64,000 bases of DNA. Origin: Eleginops maclovinus (lineage: Eukaryota; Chordata; Actinopteri; Perciformes; Eleginopidae). The number at the start of each line of letters is the position of its first letter. Within the stretch, counting starts at the first letter, position 1. A program made the position numbers and the translations under genes. The stretch covers positions 5,465,268-5,529,267 of the forward strand of contig NC_086358.1 of assembly GCF_036324505.1 (NCBI RefSeq), written 5' to 3'. Under the pieces are notes generated by a model. It made no database searches and was not told the origin of the DNA. It saw only the letters and a list, made by a program, of their open reading frames with translations. Of the stretch, positions 1 to 13,699 are shown one piece after another.

Positions 1-3000
1 TAATGACGTTGTTGATCTCTATGTTCTCCATGACCTGATGAGGAAAAACATTTAGACTCTCAGGTGTTTTGATCCTTTCTATGTGATCCTCTATATGGGC
101 TTCTGTAATTCTGTAATTGAACCGACTGAAACACACTTTCAGGGCATCGTAAACAACAACAACACAGAGACATACATAGCAAATGCATTAGGGCTGCACC
201 AATAACAGAAATGTTATTAATGTGTTAAAATAACATGTAGTGTGAAATATTGTGGAGACGCTACGCTACCCCAGCCTTCAAATCATATTCTAGACTTGGT
301 AAAGATCCTTTCTGAAATTAAATAATTGCATGTGGTTGTGTTCCTCCCTCCCCATCTTCAAATCTATGCTGCATGTCATGAGCAGATTGATGGTGGGTGT
401 ACCTGTTTGAGCGTGGCCTCCCGGACGTTGAGCATTTTTCCTCTGAGAGGGAAGACGCCGTATCGGTCCCTGCCGACCACACCCAGCCCGGACACAGCCA
501 AAGTCTTGGCTGAGTCTCCCTCTGTGAGGATCAGGGTGCAGCTGATGGAGTTCTTCCCACCTGCAAGAGAAGATAGTTACTGCAGGGTGATGGTAGCTCA
601 ACTGCAGCGTAACAACTAATAGATTAAAGCTTCAGTCATAACGTGGACATTCAACAACCAACATCTGCATGCTGAACAACCATTTTTTGGCACATTTACT
701 TATTCGGTTTAAACCCGGTTGGTCGGCATAGTTCCAGGTTAACATAAGGCTCAAATAATATTATACGAGTTAGTATTTTTTAGAAGATTCCACAGGTAGT
801 AGTCAACAGTCGAAATGTATTCAAAAGCAATTATTTCTAATTTCACACGGGTTTTATCCCTGTTGCTTTTTTTGATTTCGATTTGAGGCAATATTTTGCT
901 TAAAGAAGCAACTGTACTGTTGGCAATCTAGAAGCAATATCAAATGCCCCGTATATTACATGTATTTAAGCACGATAACAAAAGAATTACACATTTTTGG
1001 GGAGCTGAGGACATTTAAAACTTCACTGAAAAGGCTTAATAGAAGAATGTCAAAAAAGATATTCAGTACAGGCCTACTCATTTACTTTCTTGTGAGTTTA
1101 GACTGTACACATACGATTTGTGAGCTATGAAATACCTGCGTCGTTGGCGTCGTCCAGTTTGGGCACCCCTTTGATTTTGGTGTGTTTAACACTTGAGCAT
1201 TTCTTGTTGAGCTGAGACTGAGCCTTGAACTTCACCCAGTTCATGATACTCTCCACAATCCCACAGGATGTGGCCTGTGGATAACAGAAGATGGAGAGGA
1301 CATTGTGATACTGGAATAATTACACTTCTCTGAGTAAGAATGCAATGTCACTGGTTCTTCATTGGCACCATTTTAATGAACTTCTCGCTGAGAGGACAGT
1401 TGGATCCAAAGGCCTTCTGCTGCAGGGTCATGTTCTCTTTGGTCTGAGAGTCAAAGGTGGGGTTCTCAATCAGGCAATTGACAAACAGCCACATGTGGTT
1501 CTTCACCTGGATGGAGAGAAGTGGGGCAAACTCAGTATCAGAGAATATTTCTAATATTTTCTACTCTGTTTTTTTATTACTGCTCCAACAGCTTTACCTG
1601 GAAAGGCTTGACGACCACCCCGGCTTTATTCTTCTTCTTCACCACTTCAATCAGCTTGGCGACCACCTGGTCAGCCACATAGTCGACGTGCCTCCCTCCC
1701 TGTGGTCCAGAGGACAAACACAAGATCCCATTTTCAGAATAAATGACACAAATCTTAATCATAGTGACACAAAGTGGACTGGGAGAGAAGCCAAACATGT
1801 ACTTTGCTGCCAAAAGAGCCTGGTCTACTGGTTCAGTCAGCCTTAAAGTGCTTCATACCGGCTTCAAGATGTACATTTAAACAAGAATCAAGATAATAAA
1901 TGATCAAAAGTGAAGTCTTTCAATGTAGTACGTCCTGGGGAATCACGGGTAGTGATTTGAGTGTTTGCTGATGCAAACGTGTTGGTATAACCACTTGCGT
2001 GTTTTTTCACAATAATTAACTTGGTGCACGTTGTGTTTTTAACTGAACATCACTATACTACTTTAAAAAATGATACTATTGGATTCACATTGAGGTCACA
2101 CTCCATCACTCACTCCGTTCCATAGACGCATGTACAGTAAATGCAGTACCAACGCTCCAACACTCTGGGACGTTACCTTGGTGGTGGCAATGCTGTTGGT
2201 AAAGCTGACTTGCTGGAAACCTTTCTCACTCATGGTGAGGCAGACCTCCCAGCGGTCGTTGACGATCTCGTGGACCACGGTTAGGGGATTGCCGATCTCG
2301 TCCAGCTTGTCCTTCAGATACATGTCCACGTAGCTACGGAAGCCTGAAATCTGAAGTCAAACACATTCTTAGTTTTTCACAACATTTACTTCCTAAAGGG
2401 TTATACAACTATCGATAAATAGTTATTTTATGATTGGAATGGTATGATCCACTTAGTTTTTTTACACAATGTAATGGATTGGCCTTCAAAGTATTTGGTG
2501 CAGCCTTAACTAGCATGGTTACTTACTTGGATCTTCTTGCCATTGTAGAATACACGGACACCTTTGGAGGCTCCAGCGATGTCGTACGCCCTCCTGGTCA
2601 TCAGAGCCACCGTGTCTCTGTCCAGGGTGGTCATTTTAAACTTGGCCAGGTCCGGCCGGAAGGAGATGCAAGTGAACTCCTCTCCCTCAAAGGGTTTGAT
2701 GATAGAATCCCCTGTCCTGCCCATGTTGTCATACCAAGTCTGTGGGAAGCATTACCATACCGTCAACATTTTCTTTTACAAGATGCAGTGATTACACAAC
2801 TGTGGTCAGCATGCCCCATACCTGCTTGAAATTCTTCTTTGACTCTTTGCAGGCTGTCTCCACAGTGAACTTGGTGCTAAAGATGTTGCAAAGCTTAGCA
2901 CCATATCCATTGCGTCCACCTAAAGAAATACAATTGGTATGAAGAAGTGGGTTAGGGCACGGAGAAATTAACAGTCTACAAGGCTGTAGCTTGATTTTCT

Positions 3001-4977
3001 ATAACAGTATACATGTTTTTTCGTCACTTCCGGACAAAATTGCGGCGAAAATAATACATTAAAGCGTTTTATCATTTAACAAACGTGTTGATAACGGCTT
3101 GTCAGGCTCAAATGCATGGTTGTATGTAGTACTGATCACAACAACGGATCTCTGCCACTTAATTGGTGTGATAGATGTTATCGTAAACAAAAGCGAAAAG
3201 GGCCACAACTAGAGACATTAAACCCAGGTTGGTCAACGCCTAAAACAGGTTACAGAATATATCAGTCTCACCAGTGACTTTCTTCTGCTCATCATCATAG
3301 TTACTGGAGGTGAGGAGCTGTCCAAAGATGAGAGCAGGCACAAAGACCTTCTCCACCTTGTGCTCCACCACAGGAATACCCTTCCCATTATTCCACACAC
3401 TGATGGTGTTGTTTTCACTATAAAAAGGAAAAACAGACAAACATTTCATCATGAGGAAAGCAGTATAGCTGGATATGACCTGTAGCTATTTAACAATGGT
3501 TGTGCGATATCAAATATATTACTCACACATCAATGTTGATCTTGATGCAGTTCATACTCTTGTCCCTCTGCTTATTGTCAGCTGCATTTACTGGAAATAT
3601 AAATGGGGGGGGGAAAACATGCTTATAGTTAGCCTTGCTAATGATTGATTTACATTTTAAACCATCTAAAATGTTAGTGGCTTTTTACTCACCAAGGATC
3701 TCATCAAAAATCTTGTAAAGCCCAGGCACAAATGTCACATCGCGGCAGTTCAGTCCTACCTCCTCATCATACACCCACATTTGCTAAAGGAGGAAGTCAA
3801 ATAGTCACTACAAAGACCACGCATAAATGTGTATAATGTGAACCATGAATGCTTTGTTCTTCCAAAAAAACATCCTGCAACCCTGCAGTGAGGGAAATTG
3901 TGTTCAAAAAATATCTTTAAAAGTCTATCCTCACATCAGCTCCTGTGACATTTACCCAGGGACTCAGAATCAATACAAGGTTTATTTAGAGAAGTCATCA
4001 ATTTCAAAACACACAGCAGTTCTGTGTGACCTCTTACTTGGTTGACAGGCTCCACAGAGCCGATGTAGGTGTCCGGTCGAAGCAAAATGTGCTCCAACTG
4101 GGTCTTCTTTTGATAGATCCTCTCCACAGACATCCGCTTCGGATCTTTTGTTGTCTTGGCAAGCGGCTTGTTTTCGAGGAAGCTCTGTAGGGGATGACAC
4201 AAAGTTATCTTTTATATGAATTTCTTGCATTGCAGTAAAGTCAGCAGGAGGAGTGGGTCACAAGTAAATAATAAACATCTCCAATAACACTTGAGCAAAC
4301 TGCTCACTTTCCATTTGAGATTCACTTGAATCTATAGTTTAATTGTAGACAGAAGAAAACAAATCATCTTTGGTAAAATAATGTCCACTGACAAAACGTA
4401 TATAGGTGCAATGCAGTCTAGAGAACACCCTTCTAGAAATGATGGATCTGATTTCAATGTGCTGGCTTTGAAAGAGAGCAGCTAGAGTTTATAGGTTGCA
4501 GACACGTTTCATTCATTCCAAAAACACAAATTAAGTCCTCAACAACTACGAATACAAATTAAAACGGTAGTCCCACATTACGTCCCCTCACCCAAAATCT
4601 AGAGTTAAACTTTGTCCCAAAATGAACGCAACTATTAATGTGCAGCACCTGCTTGATGTATAGTTAGAGATTAATTGTAGCGTTTAGCATCACCCTACAC
4701 TAAACCTGACCGGATGCTAAGTGTTATAATGCATTGGCCTACATCACATTTAATGTCGTGCCATGCGTTTCGGAGGGGGTAGCTATGTTCTCATAGGGGC
4801 ATATCAACAATACTTCTTCCGTTGAATTATGCTAAAAGGTGATACTGCTCAACCATGTTAGCTAGCTTACTGTAACGGTTGGAAAGAAGATTCCCTGAAG
4901 CTAACGTTAGCTAAGCGGCTAACGAGTTTAAAAGCAAATATAACATTTAGTCAAGTTACCTTCAGTGGTTGGGCCAT
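1..4977 (-). CDS. top2a: DNA topoisomerase II alpha, 5' part (13 exons, continues past left edge)
   Basis: Type IIA topoisomerase: passes one DNA duplex through a double-strand break using ATP; acts in the nucleus in replication and chromosome segregation. Exons, 5' to 3': 4960-4977, 4038-4184, 3693-3783, 3527-3590, 3272-3417, 2822-2919, 2527-2739, 2177-2350, 1598-1699, 1369-1506, 1136-1274, 403-560 and <1-34. All joins are GT-AG and in phase, giving 496 codons before the last partial exon. Visible: the GHKL ATPase region with NAADNKQRD, the glycine loop GRNGYGAKL, the QTK loop (FDSQTKENM) and the start of the TOPRIM domain (LILTEGDSAK, catalytic Glu). The start ATG (MAQPLK) has A at -3 and G at +4. 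The very short exon 1 and the link to csf3/med24 favour top2a over top2b, although some residues (AGVVVKPFQ) look TOP2B-like. The breakage domain with the active tyrosine lies outside the window. Confidence 0.9.
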
Positions 4978-5118
4978 TCTTCCTTTCTTTACTGATACAC
5001 CCTGCTACTTAGAATACCTTTCGACCTTTTTTAAAACTAATTACTGAGTCCTGAATCTAACTGCTGCCTGGCTTCTTCAGCACAAAAACATATCGTCGTG
5101 CAATGAAACAGGACCCAG

Positions 5119-5285
5119 TTTGAAAATGTTGGAAATCTCTCCCGCCAGCTACATTAGCCAATAAAAACGAAAGACCGTCTGACGTCCCCCTCCAATGAAA
5201 AGAGCTCAATCCTCTTTTCAAGGACACTAACCAATCACAGCCAGCTGGAGGCTTAAGCCCGCCTTCGTTGTGTCTCACGGCCAAT
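5119..5285 (-). promoter_or_regulatory. top2a promoter: four inverted CCAAT boxes and a CHR-like element
   Basis: CCAAT occurs on the plus strand at 5158-5162, 5192-5196, 5231-5235 and 5281-5285, so it is inverted (ATTGG) relative to top2a. The boxes start 34, 39 and 50 bases apart and lie 180-310 bases upstream of the start codon. No TATA box is evident. Human TOP2A is known to be driven by several inverted CCAAT boxes bound by NF-Y. A TTTGAA hexamer at 5119-5124 resembles the CHR element of G2/M genes. The arrangement is seen directly; binding by NF-Y or DREAM/MMB is inferred from the mammalian gene. Confidence 0.7.
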
Positions 5286-6052
5286 CAGCTTCCCAAGATA
5301 GAGAAGAATAAAATGTTTGCTGAAAACACGTCTGCAGAACAGTTTGACACAATCACAAAGTATCATTTAAAAACGGGATCATGATTCGACAACATCAAAT
5401 ATATTAACGCAACTAAGTGGGCTGAACAATGGTTTTACAAACAATAATAAGGTTGAACCTTATCTAAAAAAACAACACTTAAAATGACATGCATATGCCG
5501 TACCTATGTCTATATTCATGCAGATATTTATGTGTGTCAATCAGTGTATGAACTGTGATTTTATTTATTCCTTTTGTTCTAGGCTACTGCACAACACACT
5601 AAAAATAGACCATGATATTAGAGTGCTGAAGGTGTTTGGGGATGATTATTGGGTGAGCTGTGTTGGAATCAGAGCCCATTTACCCTTGGGGGGTATGTGT
5701 AAAAAGGGCTACACTTCACTGGATATTGATTTAAAAACCATTAAACCTGAAAGTCAGCACTATTGCCTCAAAACCATGGTTTCAGATGTGCTTAACATAC
5801 ACAGCATGTGGCCTTATATCTTAAAAAACAATTTTAGTGGCAAAACTGACCCTTTCTTGTCATTTAAACGTTTGAATTGAGTATTATAAAACACACTCAT
5901 TCATTAAAGAGCTTCTCAACAATATTTTAGGTGAAATATATTCAGGTAAGGCCTCAAGGAATCATTCAATAGTTTGTGGCTCAAATAATATTGTCTCTAT
6001 ACAATTGTATTATGGAGCAGATAATAAAATGTTGGTCACTAATAAGGTGTAT

Positions 6053-6087
6053 TAATGATCAACAAAGTATGTCTTTGTTGATCATTA
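6053..6087. repeat. short perfect inverted repeat (15-bp arms, 5-nt loop)
   Basis: Arms at 6053-6067 and 6073-6087 are exact reverse complements (TAATGATCAACAAAG and its complement) around TATGT. It lies in intergenic sequence. It may come from template switching or a tiny transposon remnant; no miRNA-like flanking pairing is obvious. Confidence 0.8.
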
Positions 6088-7829
6088 GGCCTGTCTTTAT
6101 TGAAGTAATATCACACAAGCTGTAAAGCACATTGAAAGCTTCAACATTCTCTTTGAAGCCTTATATGCTAGCCTGTAATCCTGCAGGATTTACAGGGATC
6201 AGAAGAACTGTCATATTCACAGCTGCATAATGACATTCAGGCTTCACAGAGTTAAGAGAAGCTGAAATATTAAACATCTGTGCGCATTCCATCAAATGTA
6301 ATCTTGTCTTAAAGCTAAACCTGCAAAGTTGGCAAAATAATTTAACACCTCTCAGAAAAGTCAAGTGCTCATCAGCAGAGAAAGTACTTTTTTCAGCCAA
6401 AGTGCAGCAGGTGACTGATGCTTCTCACACTCAGGGGCATACCTTAAGTACTGGGGATGTAAAAAGAATGGAGGTACGATAACGAGAGAATATCAGGCTC
6501 AAAATGTTTCACTTTTAAATCATCAGGAAGTCAACAGTATCACTGGCACAGTTTAAAATAAATATGTTTACCAATTAAGTCAAAACTGAAGGTACAAATG
6601 AAAACCTTTCATTCTGGTTGGTGAAAAGGGAAAGGAAGCCTTTTGAATGATAACTCCATCGTTTTATGTAAGTAACTTAGAAATTACAACATCACAAACC
6701 AATAAACAAAATACATCTTGCAATCAAGTGTTTTATTGGAGTGCAGATTTCCCTTTTCTTCTTCATTTATCAATATTCTCTCCCAATACCCAATTATTCT
6801 CTCCCTTATTTCCTTTATCTCTCTATCACACTGTACATGATAGCTGCCTAAAAGCTATTTAATGGTTAATCAGTTTATCTCCTCTGAAGTGTTTCGTTGT
6901 GGTTCCATGAAAGCCCTCGACTGATGTGTTTTTGCAGATATGAATCATTGAAACAGAGATTTCCCTCTCGTCAGCAAAGTAAATCAGAAGTGCAATATCT
7001 AAGAAAGCATTACATAGACAAAAACTGGATTTTATTCGATACTAAGCAAACTTGGGCTATTATATTTCAGCTCCAGGAAGCTATCATTGAATGGAAATGT
7101 GGTTCCCTGATTTATCTAGCCGCTCTATCGTTCTTATCTGTCTTCCTCTGCTATGTTGCCCACTCATCTGACCTTGGCATGATAATAATAGGGTTGAGGA
7201 GCGGGAGCTGTAGTCCAGCGGATGTAGTGGAGTGTATTTACACATGTACACCCACAGCTGCACACATGACTGAATGTGAAGACACACATTGCAGTTTGAT
7301 TTTGCACTTGGCATCTTCAGTCGAAAAGAATTAGCCCCTTTAGGGAGCAAAAAGGAATGTGACAGCTTCCTTGAGCCTTTCTTCATACTGTATGTACATC
7401 AAAAGAATGACTTCTGAATAGAATACTTTGGATTGCTCTGTACCCGAAGAGAAGACAAATCAAGGCCAAAATGTACTTTATTGGCCTATGGACTGAATCA
7501 GTATTGTGAACGGGAGCTGTGTTGAGTCTTTAAGGAGATAGCATGTAACGTTATCCTCAACAACTATGTCAAAACTGTAATTAGAAGTATAAAGCAATAA
7601 CAGCAGATACAGATACAACATGTTAATTTGTGAGTTTTACAGTCAATGGTACCATTGGACAGGAGGTAGTTGGCTTAGCTTTCAGAACAGAAAGTAAATG
7701 GTGCTTAATTTGAGTCAAGATTCAGCGTTGGTACTTTTCTTTTCTGGAAGTTAAAAGCAGCAAAACATTCAAAGCAGCTAAAGTTGCAAATCTATGTGAA
7801 CCTGTTGGTGAATTATCGGCAGAGTATTT

Positions 7830-7945
7830 CACAGAAAGCCTTGCTAGCACATTAAACAGCTAGCCAGGCTTAGCTAGCTTAGCATACAGATGTCTCACAG
7901 GTTGGACAGCTAGGCTTTCTGTTTGCTAAGCTAAACTAGCTGCCT
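7830..7945. repeat. GCTAGC/TTAGC-rich repeat remnant
   Basis: Dense GCTAGC, CTTAGC and GCTAAGC words resemble the core of the transposon-like repeat at 23.7-24.2 kb, but similarity by eye is partial. It may be a decayed copy or merely a compositionally similar patch. Confidence 0.35.
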
Positions 7946-9067
7946 CCTTCCTATATGTGTATTCTTAATTAAGGAGAGGAATTACTCTTTTCTATTTCTA
8001 GTCAAGAGAACATATTAGCATATTTACCAAAATGTCTAGCTATTCCTTTATATGGTAAAATGGTACAAACAAGAAGTTTCGTCATCAGGATAAGGGAAAA
8101 ACTTCTACCTTGATTTCATCAAAAGGAAAGGTGAAGCATCGGTCAAGGGAGAACCCAGTATATTTTGGAGCGGATCCGACTAACAGATCTATTACACACA
8201 TTGTTTTTTACTTTAGGGAACAGCCTTGGAAGAGGTATTTGCTCTCTGAGTGCCCTTCTACTTTAAAATACCTATCTTCAGAATACATACACTTCTAAGG
8301 GTATTTAGGGGATACAGATACATATTTTGTTGTTTGCAAGTATACTATTACCATTCTAATCCTGTAACCCGCTCACACACAGACTTCCTCTTATCTAGTA
8401 GTGGGCAGCTTGAAACGGGGAATACTAAGTACTTGGCATCCAAAAATAGACACCCATCTGAAGTTTCTGAGAGACATTAGCAAAGTAGATGGACACCCGT
8501 GCTCTCGGTCCCACCTACATTCAGGTTTATTTATTGATGGCCCTGTGTTTTCTGAGCTGGACTATTGGGGAAGAAAGAAGCCCCGTGTGTCGTAGATCTG
8601 AGGATAGCTTTCTTAAGGACAGGGTTTCTTTGGTGCAACTTGACGTCATACAAGGACAGAGATGCTTCACGGATATTAGGGTGACAGGCAAACAACTGCG
8701 GTCTCCAGCTGAGCACTTGACAGACATGTCAGACCTTGTTCGTGTTGCAGATGACAGTCTACAATATTTTCTCTTTTTTATTTATTTTGGCACTCCAGCC
8801 TCCAAGACAAGGATCTATGATTGGACGGTTTGAGCTCTTTGAAGGCGAAAAATACATTGAAAACTACTGCAGAAAAACGTAATCTATTTCAGAGATTTCA
8901 TTGTTGCTTGTGTCATATATGCACTCTAATAGGACCACATTTGGGAATATCATAGCCTTGTATGTAGTGAATTGCCACTTCTTAATATTAAAGGACTAGT
9001 TTGACAATTTGAAAAATACATACAAAACTTTACATGAAAAGATGATATCCCTTTAATTATACCAATG

Positions 9068-9112
9068 TATTCAGTCGCTTTGGATACGAGCGTCAGCTAA
9101 AGTAATGTAATC
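9068..9112 (+). repeat. teleost LINE/SINE 3' tail fragment
   Basis: The stretch containing GTCGCTTTGGAT, then an AGCGTC..GCTAAA-like core followed by GTAATGTAAT, matches a 3' end shared by many fish retroposons. Only this tail is recognisable; a longer body cannot be delimited. Confidence 0.55.
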
Positions 9113-12100
9113 TCTGCATCCAGCTCTCAGCAAGACACAGAGTAAGTGTATTTCCTAGGTGTTCAACTCTTTTTATATATATATTGCTATGCCAAAGTGT
9201 AGGTGTACACATGAGAAAAGGTAATACCTCTGCCAACATACATTTATTTTTATTGTTTTACTTTCATCCAGATCCCAAATGTTGGTGTATGGGTTTTCCC
9301 CGGAGTTCACTCCATCATGACTTTGCACAATACAATCCACTCGACTCCATCTCACTGTTTCTGTGCAATTCTTTCCTGGCAAAGTCTAGTTTAATTCCTT
9401 CCTGCAGGGTTTAGATGATCGACAGTAAGTAGAGCATGTGGAGCGTAATGTGCGTAGGGGTATGAATAAACTCAACTAAAATACAGCTTTGTGATTACAG
9501 TGACATTTTACTCTTATTAATTCTTTTAATTGGAAAAATAGAAATGAAGAGCAAAGGAGATGACTTGTAAAAAGTTATAATTATAAGGTTGTAACTTTTG
9601 AATATTTAAACCTTTCCTTTTTTCAGTTTTTAGGAAAGTAACAGAGGTAGCTTCTCACATTTAGACTTCCGACTATTTTTTGACCCTCATAGCAGAAGTG
9701 TCCACAGAGTTCTAAACATGACCTTTAAGGGGAACCCCCCTCCCTGTCATTGTGAATATGTCTGAGAGGCACAATGAAGGAGTAAAAATTATTAATTACT
9801 TTAAAAGGGCAGTGGAAAACAGCTTTACACACCTATATCCTGTGTTGGCAGGCAACTGCAGCAGGCAACTATATCAACTTAACATTTAAGACGCCATACA
9901 TCACAATCTCTGACGCCACTTTGTTAATTACACTTGTGAGAAATGTAACCCCGAGGTGTGCGCAGAAACAACAGCTCAACATTTGCAGCAAATATAACTT
10001 TTTATTTAAAGTCTGCAGGGTATGTCTTTTCAGTCCTAAAACAAACTGTTTTCTTTGAGCAACGGCACACCCTTTTATGGATTATGGAAGAAAGGAAGCA
10101 GATTTGATTAACCAGCTTCATCAGCTGCCAGAGTGAATTATAGATTACTCTGACCTCATTGTAGTGTTCATTCTGTCAGCTTTTTTATCTTTAGTCTGCA
10201 CTGTCAAATGTCCTTGTTATTTATTTTCTAATTAAGTCAAACTCGAGTTAAGTAACTTACTCCGAGTCCTCCTGACTTGGCTTAGTGTTGGCCACCAGTG
10301 TAGTTTTGTTTTTGTGCAACGAAACTACAACAAACACAGAGACATTTTGATCTTTACTTTTCAATTACATTTTAATCTTGTCTTTTTGTTGGTCAAATAA
10401 TATTGGATTAGTCATAACAGTAAGCGTTTCATGAAGTGAGTGTCATCTTGTTGTTTCCCGTCTTAGTCATAGAAAGAAATACTGTTGACGGACACTTTTA
10501 GTAATAGTGTTTGTGAACACAAAAAGCACCGTTCAATAGTATTTACTGGAATAGGTCAATGGCAGTGTGCTCATAAATTGTACCTCAGCATGTCGTCAGG
10601 TTTATACACCATGCAAATTCTGAGCATGTAAAATCACTAAAGGAAGATGAACACTGATTAACACCAGGACCTTTTTATTGCCACTGTTCCCCGTGTAAGC
10701 ATGCAAATACTGCGTTTACGCTCAAAGAACCACAGAGCCTGGCTGCAGCATGGCAGTAGAAGCAAATGTCCTGGAGATGCACAAATAAAACAACATTTAA
10801 ATTTAAGAAAGCAAGGATAACTTGTTTTTAAGGATCTATCTTGTGACCCATCTCACAATCACAAACACATCAAACGGCTTTGAGCTTAATTTTTTTGGAA
10901 ACCCATTAAAAAATATAACGAGCTTAAGGCTTAATACAAGCCACTGCACCATTCAAGATCTGCTTTTGGTGAAGACTAAAGACTCTTGTGCTTTGAATAT
11001 TTCGAAGAGACTCACTTGGCCAGAGCTCTGTCAGGGGGGAATTCAGCAAAGATCATTGAATATCCACAACGCTTTCAAACAGCTATTCTATTCTTCCCTT
11101 AATGTCAATGATATCCGACTTCAAAGAGCAGGATCTTCACACGGAAGATGAGGTGAAGTGACCCCCCCCTGTTACAGGCAGCAGCAAGGAAAATCATTTT
11201 AAAACACCTTTCTCTCAGTTTTTTGATTAAAAGCTTCAAGGAAATAACTAAATAAAGTGCAGGGTAATGGTGTATTCACAAAGACGAGGCAGGACTTTGA
11301 TCTTACCGAGGGATGAGGAGTACGCTTGAAGCCAGGGACAGAGTGTATGTGCTTATATGCATATATGTGTTCTTGTGGGAGCAGGCAGGACAAAGTAAGA
11401 TTTGAAAAAATGAGAATGAAAGGGAGAGATCTTATTAATATGGGTCTCCTTGTTCTTCTGAAGCTTAGATCACACAGTAAAGTCTAATGCAAAACATTCC
11501 TACCCAATTGAGTTGACATTATAACGTTGGTTTACACAGCCAAATTCCCATTGGCTTCATGGATTAATGACAGTCTGCAGATATGCCACCTGCACATGTA
11601 TCAGTGTAACGCCTAGGCCAGCTTTGAGACACTTGACGAGCTGGAAAAAGAAAAAAAAAACAAGGAGGGGAAAAAGGAACTTTGATCCACTTGAAAGTGT
11701 AGTCTATCAGGACTAATGCTGGGTTGATAATGCATACAGCGGCCGTCTATCTGCCAACCAAAGCAGAGCATTTGAAGTAATCTGATAAAGCCCGGGGAAG
11801 ACTGACTGACAATGCACTCTCCTCTGTCGATGAGGAACGTAATCCTATTTTCTGCTGTTTCACTGTCATGTGCTCTTCCACCTATCTGATCGTCTTATAA
11901 TTGACAAGAGCAGCGTCTTAACCTCCAGGCTGTAAACGGAGGAACTATAAAGCAGCAACCATGGACAAGGAGTTTGGGCTTAGATACACACATATGTAAG
12001 GTAACCATGTCATAATGCATGCAAACATTAAAATAGTACGCATTGGCTTAAATATCTACAGTGTATTGTAACATTGTGATCACTCTTTGCACTGTGGAGA

Positions 12101-13329
12101 TAACAAACATGAGTTTTCTGCTGGAGTCCAATGAGTACAAAGAAATAAAAGCTTCAGCAGACTTGTAAACAGCTCAACCAAATCTTAATCAGCAAAGAAA
12201 TCATTTGGAGGGCTAAATGAATAAAGCCATTAAATGTTGCAGAACAAATAACCTAATATGAAAGACTGAGACTCGGAACCAGCATTTTGCCTGGGCCCTA
12301 GCAACCAACCATTTGTGTGAGTTATTTGTGGAAATAATTAAAATTCAAATGTGTTTAAAGGGGGCTTTCTAAATCTGGCAGAGCTGGTGTTATGCTGCTG
12401 GATTTGACACCCCACCCTGTAACTTTGGACAGGATGGTCATAATCTCACCAAATCACACTTCCCCTTTATTTTAAGCAGACAAAAACATTTTACTCTGGG
12501 CTATTCAGGTGGAAAAGAATCAGAAATTGGGTTTAATGTCAACAAGGAATGGGTTTGGTGTAAATTGTGCACATAAACACAAACACACCAGCAAACAGGT
12601 CACCTGATGGTCGGGGGCTCTGGTGCTTCCTTTGCCTAGTCTTGCGTGCCAGTGTTTACCTACTTAAAGAAAGAAAGAAAGACAGACCCTGGCTGCAGTA
12701 AATCATTCACAGTCCGTCCCTCCCAGAACACCAGGGAGGGACTTTAGGTGGAGTATCCCACTTCATTGATTTTAATTCCATTAATACCTTATGACCGGCT
12801 GCTTGGCTGGCTCTCCCAGGCCAGTGCCCATGTACGCCTGTCTCCATCGTGGATTTGATTGGACTTCCTTATCGGCTGGCAGCAGGCAGGAAAAGGCCCC
12901 GGAGGCGGCCAAAGATCCACCGCCCTGGCAGCCAGGCTGCATGTTTGAAACAACAAGCTGCAGATCAAACATGATTAGTGGGGGCTGTAAACCCTACCAC
13001 CACACCGATAATGCAGTGGTAGAATGTAATTAATATACTCAAGAGAGAAATATCCTTATTTTTGCTCTGTATTCACCACTTACTATACTCTTAACATATT
13101 CACACATGATGTTGTTTTATGATATGATGCAGTACTGTACCACTAATCCATCCAGTATTTTACAAATGTTCTAAAAGTCTCCATACATTTATAGACCATA
13201 TCAACAGTATGCTTGTATGTGTATTACAGTAGGTAGAGAAAAAAACAGAATGATGTTCAACTTACTTTTTATGATAATTATACTTATCTTGTTCTACCTT
13301 TTATTTAATACTGTTTTATTTTTGTTTAA

Positions 13330-13375
13330 GTATGTAAATACCTCTCTGTGGGACAAATAAAGGATTTCTCATGTT
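13330..13375 (+). repeat. retroposon-like 3' tail fragment
   Basis: CTGTGGGACAAATAAAGGA resembles the common fish retroposon ending of the form 'GGGAxxAATAAAG'. A similar ending occurs in csf3 intron 4 near 27.62 kb. Only the end is recognisable. Confidence 0.4.
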
Positions 13376-13571
13376 TTTATCTATTTTATAATAACATAAT
13401 ATTGTTAAAAAGGCATAATCAGTTGCTTTTGATCATTAAGATTAAGACAGAAAATTAAATGTAGCTAATAGTGGTCCTGTACTTCGACTTGAGTGACGTT
13501 TTGAATCCAGCACTTTTACTTGTATTGGAGTATTTAAATTCCATAGTATTCCTACTTTTACTTCAGATAAG

Positions 13572-13574
<3 letters not shown>

Positions 13575-13624
<50 letters not shown>

Positions 13625-13636
13625 GGGGGGGGGGGG
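13575..13636 (+). repeat. GT microsatellite followed by a 15-G run
   Basis: About 24 TG units at 13575-13622 run directly into G13622-G13636. It lies just upstream of the GC-richer region taken as the lrrc3c 5' exon. The G run may be length-variable and prone to sequencing error. Confidence 0.95.
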
Positions 13637-13699
13637 TGAGGGAGGTGTACTCCATACTTTACTGGCAGCTGGTGCAGGCAGATCCACTTCACTCACAGC

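Larger units (their letters stand above)
5300..13560. other. intergenic region between top2a and lrrc3c; no gene seen
   Basis: AT-rich sequence with only short open frames that have no recognisable domain or splice-consistent partner. The longest, 5506-5880 plus (124 codons), shows no family signature and sits in low-GC sequence. The stretch contains a short inverted repeat near 6053, a GCTAGC-rich repeat near 7.8-8.0 kb, and fish-type repeat tails near 9.07-9.11 and 13.33-13.37 kb. Distal enhancers cannot be judged from the sequence alone. Confidence 0.6.

Noticed and set aside
5506..5880. 124-codon open frame on the plus strand downstream of the top2a promoter
   Set aside because: No recognisable domain, AT-rich codon use, and no promoter or splice context; likely chance.
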